From Bdellovibrio sp. (lineage in GTDB: Bacteria; Bdellovibrionota; Bacteriovoracia; Bacteriovoracales; Bacteriovoracaceae): 64,000 nt of DNA. The DNA is taken from the NCBI GenBank assembly GCA_016187935.1, contig JACPIU010000007.1, positions 34,305-98,304 on the forward strand, read 5' to 3'. Position numbers and translations under genes: made by a program. This document shows positions 28,137 through 36,548 of this stretch, piece after piece (position 1 is the first letter of the stretch; each line of letters starts with the position of its first letter). The notes under the pieces are model-generated. The model did not search any database, was not told where the DNA came from, and was given only the letters and a program-made list of their open reading frames with translations.

Positions 28137-28790
28137 CTATAGATAATGCGTGATGAGTTCTTGGGATAGAAAACGAACTTTCTTTGCACGGGCATAATTA
28201 TCATCAGCGGATCTAAAACCGGCGCAACAGGCGACAATGGTTTTCCACCCGCTGTCTTTCAAGGCCAAAATCTCATCATACTTTGCCGGTACAATTCCGC
28301 CCAAAGGACACGTATCAATGCCTAAAACGGCTGCTGCTGTCATGAAATTCCCCAGGGCGATATACCCCTGACAGGTGGCCCACGTGAGATTCTCCGGACT
28401 TTTGGGGTTCATTACCAAAGCCCCCATCATAATCTTTTTGTATCCCTCAAGGCCCGCCCTATCGATGGACCTCACTTGGGCGATACGTTCAATATAATGC
28501 GAAATAAATTCGCCATCAGTTTTTTCTTTCACCGCTATCACGAGATAGTGAGAACAGTCAGTAACCTGTGACTGATTCATGGAAGCTTCACGTAATTTTT
28601 CTTTTACTGCCTGATTTTGAATCACGATAAATTTCCAGGGTTGGAGACCAAACGATGACGGTGTCAACACCAGGGCCCTTTCTAAGGCCTCCCAGGCCTG
28701 TGGATCGATTTTTTTTGTATTATCAAATTTTTTAGTGGCATATCGCCACTCAAGACAATCTATGAGCTGCTCCGTAGTCATCTTTAACAT
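28137..28790 (-). CDS. Nitroreductase-family NAD(P)H-dependent oxidoreductase
   Basis: Start set at ATG 28790, which follows GGAGGAAAC at ideal distance; a TTG four codons earlier lies inside that site. The 217-residue protein has the FMN-binding nitroreductase pattern: RYATKKFD, LTPSSFGLQPWKFIVI, and the later GNFMTAAAVLGIDTCPLGG. The family uses FMN and NAD(P)H to reduce nitroaromatics, quinones or flavins in the cytoplasm; the natural substrate is unknown. An 18-base palindrome overlaps the region just upstream of the ribosome site and is a likely operator. Confidence 0.92.
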   Translation of the reverse strand: MLKMTTEQLIDCLEWRYATKKFDNTKKIDPQAWEALERALVLTPSSFGLQPWKFIVIQNQAVKEKLREASMNQSQVTDCSHYLVIAVKEKTDGEFISHYIERIAQVRSIDRAGLEGYKKIMMGALVMNPKSPENLTWATCQGYIALGNFMTAAAVLGIDTCPLGGIVPAKYDEILALKDSGWKTIVACCAGFRSADDNYARAKKVRFLSQELITHYL

Positions 28791-28799
28791 TGTTTCCTC

Positions 28800-28817
28800 C
28801 AAATACCTTGGTATTTG
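28800..28817. promoter_or_regulatory. Operator-like palindrome before the nitroreductase gene
   Basis: CAAATACC and GGTATTTG form perfect 8-base arms around TT. The palindrome abuts the ribosome site of the nitroreductase gene (start 28790, minus strand), where a redox-sensing repressor (HxlR, MarR or TetR type) could block transcription. No regulator gene is adjacent. Confidence 0.5.
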
Positions 28818-28846
28818 TTCTCATCAGACATTTATACCCTTCGCAC

Positions 28847-28912
28847 TTTGCTTTTCAAGCAAACCGCTACGGGTATACCACTCTTGCTTTGCATTTTCAC
28901 TCACGTGAAAAT
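28847..28912. repeat. Two short hairpins between nitroreductase and the next gene
   Basis: TTTGCTT/AAGCAAA (28847-28863, loop TTC) and ATTTTCAC/GTGAAAAT (28893-28912, loop TCAC) are perfect inverted repeats. Neither is followed by a T-run on either strand, so they are not clear terminators. A 9-base direct repeat AGTATAATT follows at 28925 and 28940. Confidence 0.35.
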
Positions 28913-28947
28913 CTAATCGTGAGGAGTATAATTATGAGTAGTATAAT

Positions 28948-29901
28948 TTAGAAGTCATAATGCTTCAAATAAACATCATCACCATTGACATCATTGTCTA
29001 GCATCAGAAGATGAATAGCGCCTTCAACTCCATCAGAATTATGTTCGTTTTTCCGCCAGATGGTAATGCCTTCTAATTCCTCATAATGGGGAAACCCGGG
29101 CCTATAATCTACCCGATGGGAAAACTTGAAATTACCAGTGTCCATATCAAACCCCAGAATGCCACCAGAACTTGTGTCGGAAACCAGCATCAATGTTCTG
29201 GTTTGTAAATCAAATTCTCCCCCCTGAATATTGCGAACTTTAAGCAGCTTATCGCCCGTTTTGTTTTTGAGCACCAATCTGGTGGCATGTTCCAGTCTGA
29301 AACCCTTTTCATCATCGATCATTTTATAGGCATAGAGGCCAATCTTTTTTGCCGGCGTAAAATCCGAACTATAGAGAATGCCGGTTTCAGGGTTGATGGC
29401 AACATAGGGAGCATGATGTTGATGGGCCCAAAAATCTGCCACACCCTTTAACTGCATGGTTTGAGCGTCAAATTTTAAAAGTTTATAAGGACGATGATGA
29501 CCTTCCACCGGGACATAGATGTGTCCCTGATAATGGTCGATGTCTCCCATATGGTAATAACCTTGCTTGCGCAAATTGGCAGGTATTTCAACTCGCGCAA
29601 TTCCAATGGATTTCTCACGGCCGGAAAAAGAATGATTGAGATTCAGATCGGCAGGGATTCTCCATAAAGCATTTTTCTGAGAGATAAACCAATTATAATC
29701 ATCATGGGTAATTCCTTGGACCTCATCAGACCATGAGAACGAACGATCACTGGGAAAATCGGCTTTATTTTTTAAGAAATTTCCCAATAAACCACTGTGC
29801 CCGACTGAGGTAAATAAAAAGACAAAAACGAGCAGAAGAAATTTTGACAGACTCACGAAGAGGCTCCAAGATCCCCGCTTTATTTTAACTGGTTCCGGCA
29901 A
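28948..29901 (-). CDS. Exported protein, probably beta-propeller-like
   Basis: A 317-residue protein with a positively charged N-terminus and a long hydrophobic segment (about residues 14-35), a signal peptide or anchor. The rest has regularly spaced strands with Tyr/Trp/His (GITHDDYNWFISQKNALWRIP, GDIDHYQGHIYVPVEG, VAINPETGILYSSDF), a rhythm typical of propeller proteins that bind sugars or proteins. No catalytic motif seen and no family assigned. Confidence 0.65.
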   Translation of the reverse strand: MPEPVKIKRGSWSLFVSLSKFLLLVFVFLFTSVGHSGLLGNFLKNKADFPSDRSFSWSDEVQGITHDDYNWFISQKNALWRIPADLNLNHSFSGREKSIGIARVEIPANLRKQGYYHMGDIDHYQGHIYVPVEGHHRPYKLLKFDAQTMQLKGVADFWAHQHHAPYVAINPETGILYSSDFTPAKKIGLYAYKMIDDEKGFRLEHATRLVLKNKTGDKLLKVRNIQGGEFDLQTRTLMLVSDTSSGGILGFDMDTGNFKFSHRVDYRPGFPHYEELEGITIWRKNEHNSDGVEGAIHLLMLDNDVNGDDVYLKHYDF

Positions 29902-29937
29902 AAATAGGTCATGAGTCTAAAAAAATTACATTATGAA

Positions 29938-29961
29938 GTGGTGCCAGGGGCCTGGCACCAC
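29938..29961. repeat. Long perfect palindrome, possible terminator or REP-like element
   Basis: GTGGTGCCAGG (29938-29948) and CCTGGCACCAC (29951-29961) are perfect 11-base arms. The element lies 18 bases after the stop of the C25 peptidase gene (minus strand) and before the next gene on the same strand. On that strand a run of seven Ts follows after about 12 bases, more distant than in a standard terminator. Confidence 0.5.
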
Positions 29962-29978
29962 ATTTAGAACCATCTAAG

Positions 29979-31598
29979 CTATTTAATTCTCAAAGTAATC
30001 GATGGATCACCGAACATATGATAGGTCTCAAAATAATAATCTGATCGACCGCTGCCGCCATAATGTTTCGCCATCTCTTCTAATGCGTATTGGGTGATAG
30101 GCCCAAAGGCCGTTTTTCCTTCAGCAAAAATTCCATCGAACATGCGCTTCTCTAAAATATCGTCCTCATCCCAATATGTGGAATCCATAGACCCCCAAAA
30201 CATGACAGCTCCCCATTCCTGGCGTTGCCAGGTTTCTGCAAAGGACTCAGTGACCCGAAAATCCCCCGTAATGCAGGCATTAGAAATAACAAAGGGAAGC
30301 GATGATTGTGTGAGTGAACGAACATCTTCTTGCTCTACTCTTGGAGCGTCCCAAAAAGTATTAGCACCATGGCCGGAATAATCAATAATGCTTCTGCCCT
30401 TAGTGATGGCCGCCATGACCTCTGTATTTCCGGCATTGTAGGTTACGGCATAGAGCTTATCACCGCCGGCCTGTTCGACTTCGGGGAAAGTTCCGGTGTA
30501 ACCACGGTTTTTTGTATAAGTATCCACAACATAGTTATGGGTCCCTTCTGCCAATTCCCAACGATCATCGGTGGCCAAAAAGGATGTATGATTAAGCCAA
30601 CCGCGGCTGGAAAAATCACCATCCATATAACGGGTATATTTCAAAAGGATGACACTCAGTTGTTGCTCGTTCGTCGCTGAAATACGTCCCACAAATAAAT
30701 CGGGAGTCTTGATATCATTCTCATAATCGTTGGTATCAATTGATGCATAATAGTGATCAGTTATGCCATAAATCGTATTCGATTGAAGTGCCGGAACATC
30801 TTCAGCATCACCAATAATGAGAACATATTTTAAGCCCTTGTTGGCGGTGTAAAGATTTTTGATCTTTGTACGGATTGTATCTGGATTCAAGCCAAGGGCA
30901 TCAATACGTGAGACTTCCATTCCCATGGCGCTTTTCTTGGCCATATAATCCTTCAGACTTCGGGAATTTTTAAATTTCGCTCCTACCACAAAAACAATGC
31001 CATCAGTTGCAAAATTTTCTACCTCGACCGATTTGGCAACTTCGACTTGATAAGAACGGGCAATTTTGAATTCGTTACTCACACCAATAAACTGAGCTGG
31101 ATAAAGTGTTACTTGGAATACTTTCTGGCCACGAACCGTACCTAATTCACTAATTTCAAAATCGCTGTCGGGATAGGCCGTCATACTTTTAAAATGGTCG
31201 TTTTTAAAAATCTTATAGCGTGCACCGACCACTTTTTCCACAGGCGCGAGAACTGGACTTAATTCACCATAAATGTGAAATTTGTTTTCACTCAAATAAC
31301 TTCTGGTAGTGACTTTGATATTTTTTGCATCAGAAGTGAAAACATTAAAACGGATAACAGGAACTTCCGGCGATCCAATCTCATAGTGAATCCCGCTATA
31401 TTTATCCACTCCCACCAAGTGGGCAACGCGGAATTCCTGTCCATCAACACTTTTCGAATCCACCGAAATACCTTCAGCAACAAAATCGTAGACAATTTTG
31501 TTGCCCGCATTGTGGACATGCACATAGGAAAAAGCTGGGAGAGAAAATGCACTAAGTACCAAGAAACAGACAGACCAAAACCGAAATTTAAATTTCAT
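29979..31598 (-). CDS. Secreted gingipain-type cysteine peptidase (family C25)
   Basis: Start set at ATG 31598 (MKFKF...), with AAGGATG upstream, which begins a signal peptide ending near residue 24. The 539-residue protein has a pro-domain of about 190 residues, then the C25 catalytic domain: LKYVLIIGDAEDVPA, DLFVGRI, the catalytic dyad in YSGHGAN (His 410) and ISNACITG (Cys 442), and a final FGDPS motif. Gingipains cleave after Arg or Lys outside the cell. There is no C-terminal type IX sorting domain, so export is probably by another route. Fits a lifestyle based on degrading other cells. Confidence 0.9.
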   Translation of the reverse strand: MKFKFRFWSVCFLVLSAFSLPAFSYVHVHNAGNKIVYDFVAEGISVDSKSVDGQEFRVAHLVGVDKYSGIHYEIGSPEVPVIRFNVFTSDAKNIKVTTRSYLSENKFHIYGELSPVLAPVEKVVGARYKIFKNDHFKSMTAYPDSDFEISELGTVRGQKVFQVTLYPAQFIGVSNEFKIARSYQVEVAKSVEVENFATDGIVFVVGAKFKNSRSLKDYMAKKSAMGMEVSRIDALGLNPDTIRTKIKNLYTANKGLKYVLIIGDAEDVPALQSNTIYGITDHYYASIDTNDYENDIKTPDLFVGRISATNEQQLSVILLKYTRYMDGDFSSRGWLNHTSFLATDDRWELAEGTHNYVVDTYTKNRGYTGTFPEVEQAGGDKLYAVTYNAGNTEVMAAITKGRSIIDYSGHGANTFWDAPRVEQEDVRSLTQSSLPFVISNACITGDFRVTESFAETWQRQEWGAVMFWGSMDSTYWDEDDILEKRMFDGIFAEGKTAFGPITQYALEEMAKHYGGSGRSDYYFETYHMFGDPSITLRIK

Positions 31599-31778
31599 TT
31601 TAACATCCTTGTTACAATGGCTGAACAAAACGATTCACTATTGCCTAATAGTATACGCGAAGACGTCCGCTAGGGGGAAAATACAAGTTTAAATTTTCTG
31701 ACATTTGGCGGAAGTTCCGGTGCATGGATTTGCAGGGAAACCTCCGTCACTCTTGTTTGATGACCGTTGTTTTAAAAT

Positions 31779-32128
31779 TTAACGATCTCGAGCGACATTA
31801 TCGGGATTAAAAAATGGATGGCATGCCAATTCATTCGACCAATCTCCACCACTTCGATCGATGCGCTCATACATTTGTCTGAAAGTGACGTTCCGTCTCA
31901 CATAAACCTAAAAGACGCTCACGCATAGGTCCGCGCGATTCGTCCGTTAACTCGGGAAACCCAGATGGCGAACTCTTTCCCCTCAAATGTTCCTTCAAAC
32001 CACATACCTTATTCTTTTCTTTAGGGACGAGATTCGGTATCAATTCTGACTTAGAATCCCAAATCAACTTGGCATGTTCTGATAAAAGATAATATTGCCA
32101 GAATGCTAAGGCAAAAAAAGAATTTCAT
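31779..32128 (-). pseudogene. Small exported-protein gene with two apparent frameshifts
   Basis: From ATG 32128 (GAGG upstream) the frame reads MKFFF then breaks at a run of seven Ts. With six Ts it continues as ALAFWQYYLLSEHAKLIWDS through a segment that is open to 31870. A second break near 31882 (CAGACAAATG) moves to another frame, which continues MYERIDRSGGDWSNELAC and stops at TAA 31779. The joined product would be about 115 residues with a hydrophobic start. The two breaks could be real decay or sequencing errors in homopolymers. The remaining bases of the 31.6-32.3 kb gap show nothing else. Confidence 0.5.
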
Positions 32129-32281
32129 AGAAACAACCTCACAGCTTTTGACATCCTTCTTATCGGTAAATGCGGAGGGACGCTTCAACTCTCATCAGAT
32201 CTCATAAGCATCCGAAATAACAGATATATTTCTCGACGGTCTGATCTGAATTAGAGTAGCTTAAAGCTATTGGAGAAAGTC

Positions 32282-33643
32282 ATGAAAGAAGCAACACAAA
32301 ATACTTTACCAAGAAGTTTAGGAGCGCGCGATGCCATGTCGCTCGTTATTGGAACCATTGTAGGAACCGGCATCTTTCTAAAAACCGCAACCATGGCCCA
32401 GTTGTTGGGTTCGATGAACTTAATCATGCTGGCTTGGATTTTATCCGGCATTCTCTCCTACGCCGGGGCCTTAACCTATGCCGAATTGTCAGCACGAGTA
32501 CCGAAAAGCGGTGGCGAATATGCCATGCTCAACCATACCTATGGAACGATGTTTGGATTTCTGTTTGGCTGGATGCGCTTCTTGATCGGCTCACCTGGCT
32601 CTATCGCCGCCTACGGCGTTGCCATAGCGACCTTTCTGACCGGATTATTTTCCGTGGAGATCATACCTGGCGGGACAAAGACCATGGCAGTTTTTATCAT
32701 CATTCTTTTTTCCGTTATTAATTGTTTTAAAATCAGCATGGGAGCGAGGCTTCAAACCTTTTTAACCGTACTAAAAATCGTCCTCATCTTGGGATTGGTT
32801 ATTGGGATTTTTCTTTTGGGAACTCCTTCCCCTCCAAATTCCCAATTAGAACCCACAGCAGCACCAGGATCACTGCTGAGTTCTTTTGGGCTTGCCATGA
32901 TTGCCGCCTTGTGGGCCTTCGATGGTTGGAACAATCTTCCCATGGTGGGTGGTGAAATTACCTCACCTAAAAAAAATATCCCCCTGGCCTTAGGCATCGG
33001 CATGCTGGTGGTCATCGGCCTTTATCTCTTAGTCAATTGGGCCTATTTTCATGTCCTCACGCTTGAGCAAATTCAAAATGCCAACTCCAGCGCCCACAAA
33101 GATGCATTACCCGTCGCAACTTTGGCGGCACAAACCTTTCTTGGGAATTGGGGAGTCCCCGCACTCTCCCTGGCCTTTGTCATTTCCGCCCTTGGCGCAA
33201 TGAACGGCTCGATTTTGACCTGTGCCCGTGTGCCCTTTGCCATGGCACAAGACGGACTTTTCTGGAAAATATTGGGACAAACCCACAACACAACCCATGT
33301 GCCCGTATGGTCCATCATTATCCAAGCGCTGATTGCCATCGTCCTTGCTCTTTCAGGAACATTTGATCAACTCACGAATTATGTAGTGGTGTCATCTTGG
33401 ATATTTTACGTGTTAGTGGCAGCTTCCATCTTTATGGTTCGGAAACGGAAACAAGACCGGCCAGAGGATTTCAAAGTTCCTGGTTATCCGGTTGTACCCA
33501 TGCTCTTTATTTTTGCCGGCGTATTTTTGATCGCTAATTCATTGTACCGTGGCCCTTTTGAAGGAATGATAGGAGCAGGCATTATTGTCGCGGGAATTCC
33601 TGTTTATTTCTTTTTCAAACGCCAATCTATACAGCTTTCCTGA
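32282..33643 (+). CDS. APC-family amino-acid permease
   Basis: Start set at ATG 32282, after GGAGAAAG; a TTG four codons earlier is the only alternative. A 453-residue protein with 12 membrane segments. Early GTIVGTGIFLK and GGEYAMLNHTYG segments and the mid-protein WAFDGWNNLPMVGGEI match amino acid-polyamine-organocation permeases of the LAT/SteT subgroup. It probably imports or exchanges an amino acid across the inner membrane. The end overlaps the convergent third DUF3501 gene by 17 bases. Confidence 0.92.
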   Translation: MKEATQNTLPRSLGARDAMSLVIGTIVGTGIFLKTATMAQLLGSMNLIMLAWILSGILSYAGALTYAELSARVPKSGGEYAMLNHTYGTMFGFLFGWMRFLIGSPGSIAAYGVAIATFLTGLFSVEIIPGGTKTMAVFIIILFSVINCFKISMGARLQTFLTVLKIVLILGLVIGIFLLGTPSPPNSQLEPTAAPGSLLSSFGLAMIAALWAFDGWNNLPMVGGEITSPKKNIPLALGIGMLVVIGLYLLVNWAYFHVLTLEQIQNANSSAHKDALPVATLAAQTFLGNWGVPALSLAFVISALGAMNGSILTCARVPFAMAQDGLFWKILGQTHNTTHVPVWSIIIQALIAIVLALSGTFDQLTNYVVVSSWIFYVLVAASIFMVRKRKQDRPEDFKVPGYPVVPMLFIFAGVFLIANSLYRGPFEGMIGAGIIVAGIPVYFFFKRQSIQLS

Positions 33644-34232
33644 CATAACGAGTATCCTCCTCACTGCTGGTAATATGTAAATCTTCGCGCAAGGCCTTTT
33701 GCTGGGCCGTACTTAATTTTTCTTCTCCTTGATATTCAGGGTCGGCAGAATAGTTTGAACCGATCTTTATCGGGAATTGATTGCCACAGTCAAATTTGAG
33801 CACTCGCATCGAACAAGGATGTTGATTGGCCACTGGAATCCATGGGGCCTCAGCAAATATCTTACGCCCTTGGTTCAAAATCAAATAAATATGCGGCACC
33901 AATTCTTTCCATAACCTGATTCTTTTCGCCCGCTCCCATTCGATATCATTTAAAATAATCATGGTACATCTTAATTCCCCCTGTTCAGCGATAAGAGGAT
34001 TAAAAACCTCTATCTGACGAAGCAAATCGCGCTCGCTAAATAGTTTTTCTTGGCCGATGTTTTCCAGCACATGCGCTCTGATGATCTCGGTATTCTCAAA
34101 GAGAAATAATAACTTGTTACCCAAAAAAATGCGCCGTGGCCTTTTCAACTTGGGAAGAGTTCGTTTTAATTCGGCCCTCTTTACCTCACATTGCACATAA
34201 TCCATAACATCAAAACGCTCTAACTTTCGCAC
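33627..34232 (-). CDS. DUF3501 family protein, copy 3
   Basis: A 201-residue cytoplasmic protein. The start MRKLERFDVMDY, the segment PRRIFLGNKLLFLFENTE and FNPLIAEQGELRCTMII match DUF3501, a family of unknown function found beside rubrerythrin-like genes. It is the most diverged of three paralogues in this cluster and has an extended C-terminus. It starts 15 bases after its rubrerythrin-like partner ends, so the two are surely co-transcribed. Confidence 0.82.
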   Translation of the reverse strand: MRKLERFDVMDYVQCEVKRAELKRTLPKLKRPRRIFLGNKLLFLFENTEIIRAHVLENIGQEKLFSERDLLRQIEVFNPLIAEQGELRCTMIILNDIEWERAKRIRLWKELVPHIYLILNQGRKIFAEAPWIPVANQHPCSMRVLKFDCGNQFPIKIGSNYSADPEYQGEEKLSTAQQKALREDLHITSSEEDTRYVRKAV

Positions 34233-34247
34233 TTTGCCTCCCTAACT

Positions 34248-34670
34248 TTATACAATGCCATTTCCAAGATTCGTGAGCCGATGAATATGGTTCATTTCAT
34301 CAATGCTAATTTCCTCCATCATCTCGGCAATATTTTCCAGTCCTTCATCTCTGGCAACCTTAATCAGAGCAACACAACCATCTGCTTTGAGCATTTCGGC
34401 CTGCAAAGCCGTTTTTATATTTTCCAGTGTATTGCCGAGTTTAAAACCGTAAAACTCATCACCACTATCTTTCATGACGCTAAAATAGCTATGCGTGTGA
34501 ATATTTTGACAATGGGCAAACTTATTAAACTCTTCCGCAATAATAGTAAGTCCCTCCTTGTTTGCGATCTGAGCAAAGAACGTGGCACGTAAGGCGGTAT
34601 AACACTCAGAAAAAAAGGCCTCTTTTAAAAGTTCGTATGTTTTACTTTCACGAAATTTCTTTTTGTACAT
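34248..34670 (-). CDS. Rubrerythrin-like protein, copy 3 (degenerate metal site)
   Basis: Start chosen at ATG 34670 (MYKKKFRESK), preceded by AGGGGTG; the frame extends to 34724 without support. The 140-residue four-helix ferritin-like protein lacks a rubredoxin domain. First-helix Glu is kept (FFSECYTAL). The second-helix E-x-x-H of rubrerythrin is Q-N-I-H, and in the third helix the metal Glu positions read K and G by eye alignment; the last E-x-x-H (EMNH) is intact. It may therefore bind one metal or none. Paired with the DUF3501 gene that follows. Confidence 0.78.
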   Translation of the reverse strand: MYKKKFRESKTYELLKEAFFSECYTALRATFFAQIANKEGLTIIAEEFNKFAHCQNIHTHSYFSVMKDSGDEFYGFKLGNTLENIKTALQAEMLKADGCVALIKVARDEGLENIAEMMEEISIDEMNHIHRLTNLGNGIV

Positions 34671-34793
34671 TCGCACCCCTAAAACCCTGAACGAGATTTT
34701 TATTGCATTTTGAATCTTTATCAAGAATAAATTTTCCAGCGTTTTTTTAATATGATTAGGATTAAAAGAGGGAATGATTAAGAATCTATGCTC

Positions 34794-35378
34794 TTAATGA
34801 AGAGCTGGTTCAAGAATGTTGCTCGACGCTGCCAAATCTTCCCGTAAGGCCTTTTGCTGGGCCACACTTAATTTCTCTTCTACTTTTAAATCAGAAAAAT
34901 CCGATCCTATTTTTACGGGGTAGTGAGATCCACAGACGAATTTTAGCACACGAATTGAGCAAGGGTGTCGGTTTATCGCTGGAATCTCTGGTATTTGAGC
35001 ATAAACTTTTTGTCCATCATCTAAAACCAAATAAATATGAGAAGCCAGTTCCTTCCACATTTTCATCCTCTTAGGTCTCTCCCAATCGAGAGAGTTCAAA
35101 ACGATCATGGTGCATCTCAGCTCACCATGCTCGCCAATCAATGGGTTAAAAACATCTAACTGACGAAGTAAATCATGTTCACTGAATAACTTTTCCAATC
35201 TGATCGTTTCAAGGACGTGATCCCTGACCATCTCGGTATTCTCAAAAAGAAATAACAGCTTATCTTTAATAAAAATACGTCGCGGTCTCTTAATCTTCAT
35301 GATATTACGTCTTAATTCCTCCCTTTTTTCTTCATAGAGAAGATAATCCATAATATCAAACCGCTGTAATTTTCTCAC
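34794..35378 (-). CDS. DUF3501 family protein, copy 2
   Basis: A 194-residue paralogue of copies 1 and 3. MRKLQRFDIMDYLLYEEKR, ENTEMVRDHVLETIRLEKLF and FNPLIGEHGELRCTMIVLN are almost the same as in copy 1, from which it seems to have split most recently. Function unknown. It follows its rubrerythrin-like partner by 34 bases. Confidence 0.83.
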   Translation of the reverse strand: MRKLQRFDIMDYLLYEEKREELRRNIMKIKRPRRIFIKDKLLFLFENTEMVRDHVLETIRLEKLFSEHDLLRQLDVFNPLIGEHGELRCTMIVLNSLDWERPKRMKMWKELASHIYLVLDDGQKVYAQIPEIPAINRHPCSIRVLKFVCGSHYPVKIGSDFSDLKVEEKLSVAQQKALREDLAASSNILEPALH

Positions 35379-35412
35379 GCTTCCCCCAATCCTTGTCCCA
35401 AAATAAATTCTT

Positions 35413-35835
35413 TCAGATAAATTCTTTTTCCAAGCTATCCAACCTGTGAATATGCGATAACTCGGTCATGGCAATCTTCTCCATACTTTCGACAACATTC
35501 ATCAATCCCTCATCTCTGGCAGTGGTAATTAAAGCTGTATATTCATCTGATTTTAGTATTTCGCCGGACAGCGCCGTCTCTATGTTTTCCAAAGTATTGC
35601 CGGTTTTTAAACCGTAAAAAAGCTCACCTGAACTTTCAAGCAAATCAAAATGGACCTCCGCATGAAGATTTTGACTGCGTGCCAGACCATAGAAGGCCGT
35701 CGCAACATCAGGAAGACCTTCATCAAGAGCGATCTTGGCGAATATTTGAAACCTCTTTTCGGCATAGCATTCAGCTGCGAAGGCTTGCTTTAATAAATTA
35801 TATGTTTGGGAACCAAATTGCTTTTTCTTTAGCAT
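35413..35835 (-). CDS. Rubrerythrin-like protein, copy 2
   Basis: A 140-residue ferritin-like protein without rubredoxin domain. AFAAECYAEKRFQIFAKIA carries the first Glu; the second helix reads Q-N-L-H in place of E-x-x-H; the third keeps one Glu (DEYTAL) and the fourth has ELSH. Rubrerythrins reduce hydrogen peroxide at a diiron centre; whether this variant does so is open. ATG 35835 with AGGCAGGA upstream. Followed by a DUF3501 gene. Confidence 0.82.
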   Translation of the reverse strand: MLKKKQFGSQTYNLLKQAFAAECYAEKRFQIFAKIALDEGLPDVATAFYGLARSQNLHAEVHFDLLESSGELFYGLKTGNTLENIETALSGEILKSDEYTALITTARDEGLMNVVESMEKIAMTELSHIHRLDSLEKEFI

Positions 35836-35929
35836 CTTCCTGCCTCTTAAAAAACACTTGATTAAAGCATAATATTTTCGCTTTTTATTTAGAATGACAT
35901 CGGCCTCAATAGAGCATGATATTGAAACC

Positions 35930-36514
35930 CTAATGAAGATCGCGATGAATAACGTTGCTGGTCGACTCTAAATCCTCTCTCAAGGCATTTTGCTGCAAAG
36001 GGCTTAGTTTTTTTTCCAGTTTATATTCGCGATGATCCGATCCAATAAGTACTGGATAGTTATTGCCACATATGAAATTAAGAACTTTAAGCGTTCCAGG
36101 ATATTGATTGATCGAAGCTGTTTCCGGCGCCTGGGCATAAACCTTGCGTCCATCATTTAAAATCAAATAAATATGCACTGATAATTCCTTCAATGGCTTC
36201 ACTCGCTTTGGGCCATCCCAATCTGAAGTCCCTAAAACTATCATCGTACATCTCAGTTCCCCAGCATTGGCGAGAAGGGGATTAAAAATCTCTAACTGAC
36301 GTAGTAAATCATGTTCACTGAATAATTTATCAATCCTGATAGTTTCCAAAACATGATCTCGGACCATCTCGGTATTCTCAAAGATGAAGAGCAATTGATC
36401 TCCCAGGAAAATTCGTCTTGGTTCTTTCATCTTGGCGATATGATGTCTCAACTCAGATCGTTTTTCCTCATAGAGCATATAATCCATAATATCATATCGC
36501 TCTAGCTTCCTCAC
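35930..36514 (-). CDS. DUF3501 family protein, copy 1
   Basis: A 194-residue member of the DUF3501 family (MRKLERYDIMDYMLYEEKR, ENTEMVRDHVLETIRIDKLF, GELRCTMIVLG). It is the first of three tandem copies. The two genes of its unit are separated by 34 bases, as in unit 2. A gap of about 95 bases with AT-rich sequence follows before the next unit, where a promoter could lie. Confidence 0.83.
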   Translation of the reverse strand: MRKLERYDIMDYMLYEEKRSELRHHIAKMKEPRRIFLGDQLLFIFENTEMVRDHVLETIRIDKLFSEHDLLRQLEIFNPLLANAGELRCTMIVLGTSDWDGPKRVKPLKELSVHIYLILNDGRKVYAQAPETASINQYPGTLKVLNFICGNNYPVLIGSDHREYKLEKKLSPLQQNALREDLESTSNVIHRDLH

Positions 36515-36548
36515 CCTTCCTCCATTAGAAGAACAATCCGACAGAAAT

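Noticed and set aside
28893..28912. ATTTTCAC/GTGAAAAT hairpin as a terminator for the gene at 28948-29901
   Set aside because: No T-run follows on the minus strand.
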